64,000 nucleotides of DNA from Nostoc sp. UHCC 0870 (GCF_022063185.1 NZ_CP091913.1:3163501-3227500); one strand, 5' to 3'. Counted from the first letter of the stretch, positions 35,526 to 44,259 are shown. Notes: generated by a model not told the origin, from the sequence alone. Made by a program: numbers and translations.

Positions 35526-36698
35526 ATGAAAACCTCATACCAATACAAAATCAAGCCGACTAAAGAACAAGCAGAGAAAATAGACAAGACGCTAGAAATG
35601 CTGCGTTGTCAATACAATTATTTGCTTGCTCAAAGGTTTGACTGGTATGAGCAAAATCGTTGTCCTATCGACAGATGCCCATTAATTTGTCACTTGCCAG
35701 AATTAAAGGAACAGCCTAACTACTACAATCAAAAAGCTTCTTTGGTTCAATTGAAAGTTGATAGACCTTGGTATAAGGATATTCATTCTCAAGTATTACA
35801 GGAAGTCCCAAAAAAAGTTGAACTAGCTTTTGATAGATGGCTAAAAGGTGATATTAACGGTAAAAAGTCTGGTAAACCTAGATTTAAAGGTAAAGGGCAG
35901 TATAAAACTTTTACTTACACCCAATTCAAGCAGCATCACTTTGTTAACAATAAAATCACACTGTCAAAGATTGGAGAAGTTAAAGTAATTGTCCATAGAC
36001 CTATACCCGATGGATTTGATATAAAAACTGTATCCATTACAAAGAAAGCTGATGGTTATTATGTCACCCTTAGCCTTGATGACAAAACAGTGCCAACTGT
36101 TAAACCTGATTTTAATCCTGACAATATTGTTGGTATTGATGTTGGGTTAATTGATTTTTATGTAGCGTCTGATGATTCTAGAGTTGCTGCGCCAAAACAT
36201 TTACGCAAGGCTGAACGTAGATTAAAATCAGCACAGCGTAAAGTGTCAAGACGTAAAAAGGGTTCTAATCGTCGTAAAAAAGCTATTCAAAAATTGGGTA
36301 AGCAACATAAAAAAGTTGCTGATACCCGTAGAGATTTTCACTTCAAAACAGCCAAAACATTGCTTGATAAGTATGATGTTGTAGCTGTTGAAAAGTTAAA
36401 TATCAAAGGACTTGCTAAAACAAGACTGGCTAAAAGTGTCAATGACGCTGGATGGGGGCAGTTTATAACAATACTTTCAAACAAAGCCGAAAATGCTGGT
36501 TTGAAGGTAATAGCTGTTAAGCCAAATGGTACTAGCCAAGAATGTTCTAGCTGTGGTCATATAGTCAAAAAGCCGCTATCCCAGAGAATACATAATTGTC
36601 CTGTTTGTCATACAAGTATTTGCAGGGATTTGAATGCGGCTATAAACATAAAGAACCGTGGGACGCACGGTCTTAAAGCTCAATTAATGTCTTCATAG
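35526..36698 (+). CDS. tnpB: TnpB, IS200/IS605-family RNA-guided nuclease (390 aa)
   Basis: A complete TnpB/OrfB. It has an N-terminal helix-turn-helix and wedge region (SYQYKIKPTKEQAEKIDKTL), then the RuvC-like nuclease with Asp205 (GIDVGLIDF), Glu289 (VAVEKLNIKGL) and Asp368 (CRDLNAA), and the zinc ribbon Cys340, Cys343, Cys358 and Cys361. All catalytic residues are intact and there is no frameshift, so the protein is probably active. The ribosome binding site AAGGA precedes ATG 35526. Known TnpB proteins cut DNA guided by an RNA from the element's right end. No tnpA transposase is present, so the element is non-autonomous or domesticated. Confidence 0.93.
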   Translation: MKTSYQYKIKPTKEQAEKIDKTLEMLRCQYNYLLAQRFDWYEQNRCPIDRCPLICHLPELKEQPNYYNQKASLVQLKVDRPWYKDIHSQVLQEVPKKVELAFDRWLKGDINGKKSGKPRFKGKGQYKTFTYTQFKQHHFVNNKITLSKIGEVKVIVHRPIPDGFDIKTVSITKKADGYYVTLSLDDKTVPTVKPDFNPDNIVGIDVGLIDFYVASDDSRVAAPKHLRKAERRLKSAQRKVSRRKKGSNRRKKAIQKLGKQHKKVADTRRDFHFKTAKTLLDKYDVVAVEKLNIKGLAKTRLAKSVNDAGWGQFITILSNKAENAGLKVIAVKPNGTSQECSSCGHIVKKPLSQRIHNCPVCHTSICRDLNAAINIKNRGTHGLKAQLMSS

Positions 36699-36775
36699 AA
36701 GAGTCGTTGAGAAGCCCACACTCACCCGTTCGCGTAGCGTCTCGCAGAGAAGGGGAGTGTGTGGAGTACGTCACC
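36600..36775 (+). ncRNA. Candidate omega RNA and right end of the TnpB element
   Basis: In characterised elements the guide RNA scaffold overlaps the 3' end of tnpB and ends at the element boundary. Here GAAGCCCACACTC (36711-36723) and GAGTGTGTGG (36755-36764) form a hairpin 13 bases past the tnpB stop, followed by AGTACGTCAC. The loop has been enlarged by the dispersed repeat TTCGCGTAGCGTCTCGCAG (about 36729-36747). If the boundary is near 36775, the guide would begin in the 3' flank of the next gene. The 5' limit is a guess. Confidence 0.35.
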
Positions 36776-36785
36776 ATTTTGAATG

Positions 36786-37013
36786 TTATCGGGACAGATT
36801 CCGGCTAGTATAAGCATCCATCGCATAGGCAGGAGTGCGATCGCTATAGTCTATATCTGTACCAGTGATAGATTTAGCTAACTTTTCAAAGGATTCAGAA
36901 CTCCAGTTACGTTCATGGATAGGCTTTTTCTGCTCTCCTAGGAAATAAGCCATTGTGCCTAATACAGAAGCTGCTACCCAACCTAAGGCTAATACTGCAA
37001 ATAAAATAGTCAT
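36786..37013 (-). CDS. Small conserved cyanobacterial membrane protein (75 aa)
   Basis: An N-terminal helix (ILFAVLALGWVAASVLGTMAY) is followed by a polar domain with FLGEQKKPIHERNW, SESFEKLAKSITG and YSDRTPAYAMDAYTSRNL. I recognise this arrangement as a short protein conserved among cyanobacteria but know no experimentally defined role. It sits downstream of the petC-petA operon on the same strand, beyond a terminator, and its 3' end is about 11 bases from the TnpB element boundary, so the element inserted immediately behind the gene. Confidence 0.75.
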   Translation of the reverse strand: MTILFAVLALGWVAASVLGTMAYFLGEQKKPIHERNWSSESFEKLAKSITGTDIDYSDRTPAYAMDAYTSRNLSR

Positions 37014-37140
37014 GACAAACCTCTTTTTTTATTTTTGTAATCTTATGTAAATAAATATAACTTTATTGCAACAAAGTTTGCAAGATGCTCTCATGTGTGC
37101 ATACCGATCAGGTAGGATGGGTATTCCTCACTGCCTGAAA

Positions 37141-37168
37141 ATAAAAAAGACAGGTAGTTAGCCTGTCT
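37141..37168 (-). terminator. Terminator of the petC-petA operon
   Basis: On the minus strand AGACAGG and CCTGTCT form a 7-bp stem with a 7-base loop followed by TTTTTTAT, an intrinsic terminator 26 bases past the petA stop. Confidence 0.8.
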
Positions 37169-37193
37169 GAAAAATATTGATTTAGCAAAGAAT

Positions 37194-38195
37194 TTAGAAA
37201 TTAAGTTCAGCAGCTTGCACTTTTTCAACCTGCTTCTTCTTGAGAACTAGCATTACTTGAGCCATCATTACAAGCGCAACGAAAGCAATCATCCAGCCAA
37301 CTCTGTTAGCATCTTGCAATACGATTTCTACATCTTTTTGGCCGAAACCACCAACGTTGGGGTTGCTGGTTAAAGCATCGCCTGCTGTCACTGCTTGACC
37401 TTCGGAAACAATCAATTCTGGGCCTGCGGGAATGCTATCAGTAACAACTTCACCGGACTCAGTTTTGATGTTTACTAGATACTTAACGCTACCGTTTTCA
37501 TCTTCTTCTTTAGCAATCTTGCTAATTGTGCCTGTAGCAGCAGCGTTATAGACGTTATTGTTGCTCTTTTCGCCTGTAGGATAAACTTGTCCACGTCCAC
37601 GGTTTGCACCGACGTTTACTGCATATTTTCCGAAGTGGATGTTTTTATCCGTTGCAGGGTTGGGAGAAAGGACTGGGAAGACGATTTCCTGATACTGTTC
37701 GCCAGGTAAGGGGCCAACAATTACGACGTTTTCTTTCCCTTCGCCGTAGGCTTGGAAGTAAACATCGCCTACTTCTTCTTTCAATTCTTCAGAAATGCGG
37801 TCTGCGGGTGCAATTTTGAAGCCTTCGGGTAACATCAACACAGCACCGACATTTAAGCCGACTTTAGAACCATCAGCACCAACTTGTTGCAAACTGGTGT
37901 CGTAAGGAATTTTGACAACGGCTTTAAATACCTGATCAGGTAGTACCGATTGGGGAACTTCTACTTCTGTTGGCTTGGCTGCTAGGTGGCAGTTAGCACA
38001 AACAATTCTCCCTGTCGGTTCGCGAGGGGTTTCTGGGTAGGTTTGCTGCGCCCAGAAGGGATATGCAGCAGCAGATTGGGGAAGGGCTATGTCGCTGGTA
38101 AAGAAAAATGTCACGGCAGCGATCGCTACGAGCAATACTTTTACCATTGCTCTAGCACTGCGAGTTAACCTCGCTGTTATACAAGCATTTCTCAT
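37194..38195 (-). CDS. petA: Cytochrome f of the b6f complex
   Basis: A 333-residue apocytochrome f. A signal peptide ([16 protein letters not shown] region, ending QSAAA) leaves mature Tyr1 (AYPFWAQQ), the axial heme ligand, and CANCH is the covalent heme site. The large lumenal beta domain and small hydrophilic domain follow, then a C-terminal membrane helix ([21 protein letters not shown]). It passes electrons from the Rieske protein to plastocyanin or cytochrome c6 in the thylakoid lumen. The start at [10 protein letters not shown] (38195) matches known Nostoc petA; an in-frame TTG at 38210 adds five residues. The upstream gap is full of heptamer repeats. Confidence 0.96.
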   Translation of the reverse strand: MRNACITARLTRSARAMVKVLLVAIAAVTFFFTSDIALPQSAAAYPFWAQQTYPETPREPTGRIVCANCHLAAKPTEVEVPQSVLPDQVFKAVVKIPYDTSLQQVGADGSKVGLNVGAVLMLPEGFKIAPADRISEELKEEVGDVYFQAYGEGKENVVIVGPLPGEQYQEIVFPVLSPNPATDKNIHFGKYAVNVGANRGRGQVYPTGEKSNNNVYNAAATGTISKIAKEEDENGSVKYLVNIKTESGEVVTDSIPAGPELIVSEGQAVTAGDALTSNPNVGGFGQKDVEIVLQDANRVGWMIAFVALVMMAQVMLVLKKKQVEKVQAAELNF

Positions 38196-38221
38196 CTCAT
38201 TTAAGGACAACGATTGAATTA

Positions 38222-38284
38222 GTCATTGATCATTAGTCATTAGTCATTAGTCATTAGTCATTGGTCATTAGTCATTAGTCATTA
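38222..38284. repeat. TCATTAG heptamer array between petC and petA
   Basis: Nine near-perfect units of AGTCATT lie directly upstream of petA, inside what is normally a tightly spaced operon. Confidence 0.9.
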
Positions 38285-38352
38285 GTTGATAATTTCTACT
38301 ATGGACTTTGAACTAAAGACTTAGCACTCTCAGCCGCAATAAGTTAAGAGTT

Positions 38353-38475
38353 ATGAGTGGAGACAATAATACTCAATACTCAGCACTCAGCACGGGCTAA
38401 ACGCCCCGCTACCGCTAACAGCACTCAATACTCAGCACTCAATACTCAGCACTCAATACTCAGCACTCAGCACTG
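38353..38475. repeat. CAGCACT/CAATACT heptamer array split by a small repeat
   Basis: Units of ACTCAGC/ACTCAAT run to the petC stop codon and are interrupted at 38395-38420 by GGCTAAACGCCCCGCTACCG plus CTAACA. That is a small dispersed repeat also present in heptamer arrays at 44482-44507 and (inverted) 50920-50945. Confidence 0.9.
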
Positions 38476-38476
38476 A

Positions 38477-39016
38477 TTAAGACCACCAAGGTTCTTCGTT
38501 TGTACGGAAGTCAGTTTCAGTCCAAGTGGTGAGAACGATTTTATCTTCTTCCACTTTGGCGTGACTTAATGCCAAAGAACGTGGTGCTGGGCCACGTACT
38601 ACCTTACCTGTGGCATCGTATTGAGAACCGTGACAAGGGCATTTAAACTTGTTTTCTGCCACATTCCAAGGAACGACACAACCTAAGTGGGTACAAATGG
38701 CGTTGATGCCGTAATCAGTAATAGCTTCTTTGCTTTCCACCACAATGTAAGTTGGGTCTCCCTTTAGTCCTTGAACTAGGGTACGATCGCCTACATTATG
38801 GCTGTCTAGAAATTTGCTGACGCTAACATCGTTGCCCAGCTCGTCTTTTGCTGTTGTTCCGCCACCTGCTCCACCAGCTGCTGGTGGAATAAAGTAATTG
38901 ACAACGGGATACAATGCACCCAGGGCTACACCTGTGACAGTTCCAAAAGTTAGCAGGTTCATGAATTGACGTCGCCCCATATCGGGAACGTCCATAGATT
39001 CAGAAAATTGAGCCAT
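38477..39016 (-). CDS. petC: Rieske iron-sulfur protein of the b6f complex
   Basis: A 179-residue PetC. The N-terminal membrane anchor ([20 protein letters not shown]), preceded by a twin-Arg motif (GRRQF), predicts Tat export. A flexible Gly-rich hinge (AAGGAGGGTTA) follows, then the lumenal Rieske domain with CTHLGC and CPCHGSQYD, which provide the two Cys, two His and the disulfide cysteines. It oxidises plastoquinol and reduces cytochrome f. It is the first gene of petC-petA, but 280 bases of repeat-filled DNA separate it from petA. Cyanobacteria can hold extra petC copies; this one is the major operon copy by position. Confidence 0.96.
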   Translation of the reverse strand: MAQFSESMDVPDMGRRQFMNLLTFGTVTGVALGALYPVVNYFIPPAAGGAGGGTTAKDELGNDVSVSKFLDSHNVGDRTLVQGLKGDPTYIVVESKEAITDYGINAICTHLGCVVPWNVAENKFKCPCHGSQYDATGKVVRGPAPRSLALSHAKVEEDKIVLTTWTETDFRTNEEPWWS

Positions 39017-39331
39017 AATCTACGCGCTCTTTCGTGTATTTTGTTAAGCGTGTTGACAAGAGTGCTAATACTTGAGCATCTCCTGTCTGAGTCGAAATGC
39101 TAACGCCGACCGTGATGCTGTATTTCTTTGTTTCAAGATATATTTAGCATCCATTTTGTTAGCATTACATTTCTTTATATCCTTATCATACTTGAGTTAC
39201 GGAACTTAACATCATAACTAAATGTGAAAAGTTCTGGGTGGGGAGTGAGGAGTGCTGTTAGCGGTAGCGGGTATCACCCGCTAAAATTCTGACTTTGATT
39301 CGGTTTCTTCATTTTGAATTTTTAATTGCTT

Positions 39332-39640
39332 ATGACAGGACAGGAGTTACACCAACTATTGCTGGATAAATGGGGACATTCATACGATGTTCAGTTCCGG
39401 CGCACCCAGGGGAAGATATTTCTGCAAGTCATGTGGAAGTATCTAGAGCAAGCGTCTTTCCCGATGAGTGAGGCAGAATATCAAGAGCATTTAGATAGTG
39501 TGGCGAATTATCTTCATGCTTTGGGTGGTGCGGCGCAGGTGCGGACATTTATTGCCCAAACACGCGATCGCCCCCGTCTTGGCAAAGCTGTTAGCATCCC
39601 CTTAGATTTGGGTGAACGCGCTTCTGAATGGATTATTTAA
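39332..39640 (+). CDS. DUF3067 family protein (102 aa)
   Basis: MTGQELHQLLLDKWGHSYDV, QFRRTQGKIFLQVMWKYLEQ and EAEYQEHLDSVANYL, ending with PRLGKAVSIPLDLGER, are typical of a short family (DUF3067) found in cyanobacteria and plastids, of unknown function. The ATG at 39332 is used; an upstream TTG in frame is unlikely. It is divergent from petC, with the intervening 315 bases holding both promoters and one truncated copy of the TGTTAGCGGTAGCG repeat (39256-39271). Confidence 0.8.
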   Translation: MTGQELHQLLLDKWGHSYDVQFRRTQGKIFLQVMWKYLEQASFPMSEAEYQEHLDSVANYLHALGGAAQVRTFIAQTRDRPRLGKAVSIPLDLGERASEWII

Positions 39641-40096
39641 TTTTATACCTGAACAATTTTCCTGCACCCTCAAAAATACTGCTGATTAATTACTGCGATC
39701 GCCATCCTTGTAGCTATTTGCATTGGCATTGATGTTTCTAAAGAATAACTGATTATATGTTGCAAATTAAACTCTAAGTATTTATATTGGTTTTATTTTT
39801 TAATTTGCTGTTGTCATAAGGCTTATACAGGTTGTTTTAAATATTTAAATTTTCATAGTAATACAAAATTAAAAATTAATTAAATTGTTATTTTTACGAT
39901 CTGAATTAATAATTTCAAAAATCTCCAAATAAGCTTGCGGATTTCAGGACTTAATAGACGTATAAGTTTCTAGTTACAGTCATCTTGGCTGGCTATAAAT
40001 ATTGACCGTCTCAACTTTGATCGTGGTTTAAAATTCGCTTCTGAGTCTGACACACAGATCAATTAATCGCTGCAAATATTCAAGTAGGAGATAAAT
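39641..40096. other. AT-rich intergenic region, nothing assigned
   Basis: 456 bases with one HIP1 octamer and no coding-like frame. The promoter of the BON-domain lipoprotein gene must lie at its right end. No structural RNA was recognised. Confidence 0.4.
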
Positions 40097-40513
40097 ATGA
40101 AACAGCTAATTACCTTCATAGTTACTGGTTTTTTATTAGTTGGTGCTTTTGGCTGTGAAGAGGCTGCTAAAAACACCTCAGAAACGCCTAAAACTACGGA
40201 TAAAACTATCAACTCTCAGACAAAACCAACTACTATTCCCGCAGCTAGCACAGAAACTAAAGCAAAAACTGAGACTCAGAAAAACTCAGTAGGAAAAGCT
40301 GAGGTAGATTTAAAAACCACAGTTAGTAAAAAACTACAGGCTGGCTTACCCGGAAATAAATTAGAAGTGGAAAATAAAGATGGTGAAATCATCATCAAAG
40401 GCACAGCTACTTCTCAAGAAGAACTGAAAAAAGCTGAAAAATTAGTTAAAGAAGTTAAAGGTGTCAAAAGTGTCACCATAGAGGCACAAGTCAAAGCTAC
40501 AAACAAGCCTTAG
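40097..40513 (+). CDS. BON-domain lipoprotein (138 aa)
   Basis: AGGAG eight bases upstream supports the ATG. The signal peptide ends in lipobox GAFGC, predicting lipidation at Cys20. A Thr/Lys-rich linker (about 25-70) leads to one BON domain (VDLKTTVSKKLQAGLPG to VKSVTIEAQVKA, about 70-132), with the central glycine-containing GEIIIKGTATSQEEL. BON domains bind phospholipid or associate with envelope proteins in osmotic-shock proteins such as OsmY. A periplasmic envelope-stress role is plausible but not shown. Confidence 0.85.
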   Translation: MKQLITFIVTGFLLVGAFGCEEAAKNTSETPKTTDKTINSQTKPTTIPAASTETKAKTETQKNSVGKAEVDLKTTVSKKLQAGLPGNKLEVENKDGEIIIKGTATSQEELKKAEKLVKEVKGVKSVTIEAQVKATNKP

Positions 40514-40614
40514 AAGGTGAATGGGTAAGTAGTGCGACACAATTAAATTCATGGGCAGGGATAGGGGGACAGAAAAATATTCTGTATAATTAATTTCGCC
40601 TAAATACTTAGATG

Positions 40615-40646
40615 TTGTAGGGGTGCAAAGTTTTGCACCCCTACAA
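40615..40646. repeat. 15-bp perfect palindrome, dispersed hairpin repeat
   Basis: TTGTAGGGGTGCAAA (40615-40629) and TTTGCACCCCTACAA (40632-40646) are perfect inverted repeats with a 2-base loop. It lies about 100 bases past the BON lipoprotein stop and could terminate it, though no T run follows. Similar GTAGGGGTGCAAAG palindromes are common in Nostoc genomes. Confidence 0.75.
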
Positions 40647-40868
40647 ATTATCAAAATTATCTATTTATATAAAATTTCTTAAAAAAAACTGCAACTGAAA
40701 GTCTCGTTGCCATAATACCTGTATCTTCGTGAAATTTGTCAAAAATTCACCTAATTTGAATTCATAAAACTTTGCAAATCACCTGATTGATTACATAAGT
40801 GAATTAAAAAGGTTATTTGCAATTAACTTTTAAGACTCTTGGGAAATCATTTGCTGTGCGGAGTTTTC

Positions 40869-42761
40869 ATGACTACTTCATTACCTCATAATTCGAGCAG
40901 TGCTTCAAGCAACCCCAGTCTAGAAATAGCTAGACAGCGATATAAATATAACTACAGCTATATTCCACCTATGGCGATGGTGGATCAGCTACCTGACGGG
41001 GAAGGATTTCAAACTAGATGGTTTTTGTTGTTAGTTGAAGAGTTAAAGATTATTTTTGTGAATACTTTGATTACCAACCGAGGTAATCGCGGTTCGGAAT
41101 TGATTCGTGATGATGTCAAACTATTTATCCTGGAAGCTATACTGAAAGGGGCAATACCAGCCAACATCAGCGTTATTGCTAGACTGCTGCAAATTATCCC
41201 GCAATTGCTGCTTCGGGGATTTTCTACAGATTTTCGAGAACTGGATGATTTGTTGTTTTCGCTGATTAAACAAAGTGGAGTCTTAATCTTGGGGGATTCC
41301 CTGAGTCGAATTAGGAAACTGCTTGATCAAGGAAAACCCACAGGTCACGTTAAAAGTCTTGAAGATTATAAGAAATTATTCCCGGTCATTCCAGTACCAG
41401 CGATCGCAGATTCTTTCCAAGAAGACGAAGTGTTTGCTTATATGCGGGTAGCTGGCTACAATCCCGTGATGATTCAGCGAGTCACTAGTCTAGAGGACAA
41501 CTTCCCTGTCACCGATGCACACTACCAAGCCGTGATGGGAAATGACGATTCCCTCGCAGTTGCAGGAGAGGAAGGCCGACTATACCTTCTAGACTATGCC
41601 ATTTTTAAAGGTGCTATTAATGGTACATTTCCCACCGCGCAAAAATATCTCTATGCACCTTTAGCACTTTTTGCCGTACCCAAAGGTTCAGACCCCAACC
41701 GTCTGTTAAGGCCAGTAGCCATTCAATGCGGTCAAACCCCAGGGGAAGATTACCCAATTATTACCCCTAAATCTGGTAAATATGCTTGGCTCATCGCCAA
41801 AACCATTGTTGAGATTGCCGATAGCAACTTTCACGAACCTGTCACCCACCTAGCTAGAACACATCTATTAGCTGGAATTTTTGCGATCGCCACCCATCGT
41901 CAATTACCCAGTAGCCACCCCCTCAACTTGCTGCTACGTCCTCATTTTGAGGGGACTTTAGCCATCAACGATGCTGCTCAACGCGCTCTGATTGCTCCTT
42001 TTGGTGGGGTTGATACTTTACTCTCATCAACAATTGATAACTCACGCGTGTTAACAGTGCTGGGTTTACAAAGCTTCGGCTTTAACACTGCTATGTTACC
42101 CAAACAACTCCAACAGCGTGGTGTGGATGATCCTCAACTCTTACCTGTTTATCCTTACCGAGATGATGCCTTATTAACTTGGGATGCTATTCGTCAATGG
42201 GTTTCAGACTACCTGAAGCTTTATTACACGACAGACCAAGATATTCAAAATGACGCATATATTCAGGCTTGGGCGGCGGAAGTGCAAGCTCATGATGGCG
42301 GTCGTATAGCCGATTTTGGGGAAGATGGTGGCATCAAAACACAAGAATACTTAGTTGATGCCGTTACTTTAATTATTTTTACCGCCAGTGTGCAACACGC
42401 TGCTGTCAACTTTCCCCAAAAAGATTTGATGGGTTACGCCCCAGGCTTCCCATTAGCCGGTTATTTACCAGCCTCAATTCTCAAAGAAGAAGTAACTGAG
42501 CAAGATTATCTCAAATTATTGCCACCACTAGAGCAGGCGCAACAGCAGTATAGCCTGTTGGCTTTGTTAGGTTCTGTATATTACAACAAATTGGGTGAAT
42601 ATCCGCAAAAACACTTTCCAGATCCCAAAGTCGAACCCTTATTGCGATCGCTCCAAAGCCATCTCGAAGAAATTGAAATCACCATCAAAAAGCGCAACTT
42701 AATTCGCCCACCCTATGAATATCTGCTTCCTTCTAAAATTCCTCAAAGCATAAATATCTAG
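40869..42761 (+). CDS. Lipoxygenase (630 aa)
   Basis: Inserts O2 into polyunsaturated fatty acids to give hydroperoxides. All five non-heme iron ligands are visible: His327 and His332 (THLARTH), His510 and Asn514 (QHAAVN), and the C-terminal Ile630 (INI). The surrounding signature WLIAKTIVEIAD and IATHRQLPSSHPLNLLLRPH is classic. There is no N-terminal PLAT domain and no fused catalase-like allene oxide synthase domain, in contrast to some Anabaena lipoxygenases. The ATG at 40869 with GGAG before it is preferred to the ATG at 40839. It is followed by a G/C-rich palindrome. Regiospecificity cannot be read from the sequence. Confidence 0.93.
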   Translation: MTTSLPHNSSSASSNPSLEIARQRYKYNYSYIPPMAMVDQLPDGEGFQTRWFLLLVEELKIIFVNTLITNRGNRGSELIRDDVKLFILEAILKGAIPANISVIARLLQIIPQLLLRGFSTDFRELDDLLFSLIKQSGVLILGDSLSRIRKLLDQGKPTGHVKSLEDYKKLFPVIPVPAIADSFQEDEVFAYMRVAGYNPVMIQRVTSLEDNFPVTDAHYQAVMGNDDSLAVAGEEGRLYLLDYAIFKGAINGTFPTAQKYLYAPLALFAVPKGSDPNRLLRPVAIQCGQTPGEDYPIITPKSGKYAWLIAKTIVEIADSNFHEPVTHLARTHLLAGIFAIATHRQLPSSHPLNLLLRPHFEGTLAINDAAQRALIAPFGGVDTLLSSTIDNSRVLTVLGLQSFGFNTAMLPKQLQQRGVDDPQLLPVYPYRDDALLTWDAIRQWVSDYLKLYYTTDQDIQNDAYIQAWAAEVQAHDGGRIADFGEDGGIKTQEYLVDAVTLIIFTASVQHAAVNFPQKDLMGYAPGFPLAGYLPASILKEEVTEQDYLKLLPPLEQAQQQYSLLALLGSVYYNKLGEYPQKHFPDPKVEPLLRSLQSHLEEIEITIKKRNLIRPPYEYLLPSKIPQSINI

Positions 42762-42870
42762 TTGGGGAATTGGGAATTGGGCAATTCACTGAGTAGATTT
42801 TTATATCATGTCCGCTTAATTGCTGATGAAACCCGAAGAACCCCACCCCCGCCAAAGCTACGCCTTGTCT

Positions 42871-42894
42871 CCCCTCCCCGCTTGCGGGGAGGGG
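42871..42894. terminator. Perfect 11-bp palindromic repeat between convergent genes
   Basis: CCCCTCCCCGC (42871-42881) and GCGGGGAGGGG (42884-42894) pair perfectly around TT, and the outer ACCCCACCCC and GGGGTGGGGT extend the fold. It separates the convergent lipoxygenase and methyltransferase genes, so a bidirectional terminator role is likely. It is the same family as the repeats at 16637 and 55526. Confidence 0.65.
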
Positions 42895-42945
42895 ATTAAG
42901 GGGTGGGGTGTAAGGACTTTGGGAAACAAGGGACTAAAGTTTTTT

Positions 42946-44250
42946 CTAATCCTTTTCAGCGTAATAATGTTGTGCTGCTTGGGAGATATTTAGTTGTAAT
43001 AGTGTTTCTGTTCCCAACTTATACTTAATACGGGGTTTAACAGGCGATATATTCAAACTAAGAATAATTTCTTTGGCTACCGCCTTGGCTAGTAAGGGTG
43101 GTACAGAATTACCCACTTGGCGAAATCCGTGCCATTTGGTGATGTGGAATCTAAACCAGTCGGGGTAAGAATGCAGGCGTGCAGCTTCCCTGACTGTGAT
43201 ACATCGTGGGGTCAGTGGATGAATTGGTCTAGGGGAGGTAAAAGAACCCTTGTATTTATCTGTGCCGGCTCTTAAAGTATTGCAAACACCAGCCGGATGT
43301 AACTTATGAAATCTGCTAATAGGTTCTCTTTCTCCCTGGGGAGTATCTTGAAAACGTTGCATAGTCGTTAATGAATGCTTGGTTCTCAGGCTGGAAGAAA
43401 GAATATGGGAATCAAATTGGCGATCGCCAGAATAATCATCTCTCACCCTCCTGATACCACGGAGCATCTTAGCGTAATTACTAGGCTTACCATACTCTGC
43501 TATTACCCAATCTTGATGTAATAACTCTGAATAATTTTCTACCTCTGGTAAATCTCCAATTGCTTGCCAAACCGTGGGGGAAATTGGCAGTATTGAAGTT
43601 TTACACCGCTTATGATTCGGCTTGGCTGGTTGGGTAATTGGCTGGGGATAGTTCGGTAACTGGAAATCTTGCCTAGCACCGAGAAGAAATAATCTTTCGC
43701 GTGCTTGGGGTACACCGTATTTAGCAGCATTGAGAATTTGATAATTTTCCTCTACTTGATAACCACAAGCTTTAAATTCATCAATTAATATTTTGAGGAT
43801 TTGTTTGTGTTCACCAACTGTAATTCCCCGGACATTTTCCATTACAAAAAACTTAGGTTGTAACTCTAAAACCAACCGATGAAAGTGAAAAACTAAGGAA
43901 TTACGCGGATCATCGAACACCCGTTTACCCATGAGAGAAAAACCTTGACAGGGTGAACCACAAATTACCACATCGATTTCTTGATTACCAATTTGCGATC
44001 GCTGGCGAATTTCTGTCCCTGATGTATGCTCAACACTTTTACACAAAACCGAGCAGAAAGGAAAATTAAACTCATGGGTAGCACAGTGAATCGGGTCAAT
44101 TTCCACCGCCGCCAACACATCAAAACCAGCCTGCTCAAAACCCAAACTCATACCACCAGCACCCGCAAACAAATCTACGGCGATCGGTCTTCTTTTAGTG
44201 CTGAGTAGCGAGTGCTGAGTGCTGAGTCTCATTTCTGTTAGCGGTATCAA
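42946..44250 (-). CDS. C5-cytosine DNA methyltransferase, solitary (434 aa or slightly shorter)
   Basis: Motif I DLFAGAGGMSLGFEQAGFD, motif IV GSPCQGFSLMGKR with catalytic Cys101, motif VI ENV (Glu138) and motif VIII QARERLFLLG, with motif X near the C-terminus (RQVGNSVPP), define an m5C methyltransferase. No restriction endonuclease gene is adjacent, so it is probably an orphan. As I recall, it resembles the cyanobacterial enzymes that methylate CGATCG, the core of HIP1, but the target cannot be proven here. Residues 8-19 (RLSTQHSLLSTK) are read from CAGCACT heptamers, so translation may start at Met7 or after the repeat. Confidence 0.9.
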   Translation of the reverse strand: MIPLTEMRLSTQHSLLSTKRRPIAVDLFAGAGGMSLGFEQAGFDVLAAVEIDPIHCATHEFNFPFCSVLCKSVEHTSGTEIRQRSQIGNQEIDVVICGSPCQGFSLMGKRVFDDPRNSLVFHFHRLVLELQPKFFVMENVRGITVGEHKQILKILIDEFKACGYQVEENYQILNAAKYGVPQARERLFLLGARQDFQLPNYPQPITQPAKPNHKRCKTSILPISPTVWQAIGDLPEVENYSELLHQDWVIAEYGKPSNYAKMLRGIRRVRDDYSGDRQFDSHILSSSLRTKHSLTTMQRFQDTPQGEREPISRFHKLHPAGVCNTLRAGTDKYKGSFTSPRPIHPLTPRCITVREAARLHSYPDWFRFHITKWHGFRQVGNSVPPLLAKAVAKEIILSLNISPVKPRIKYKLGTETLLQLNISQAAQHYYAEKD

Positions 44251-44259
44251 GGTTTAGCA
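44206..44259. repeat. CAGCACT heptamers and small repeat at the methyltransferase start
   Basis: Units GTGCTGAGTAGCGAGTGCTG and GTGCTGAG cover codons 8-18 of the methyltransferase. They run into a degenerate copy of the TGTTAGCGGTA..TTTAGC repeat (44236-44259), which contains the annotated start. Confidence 0.75.
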
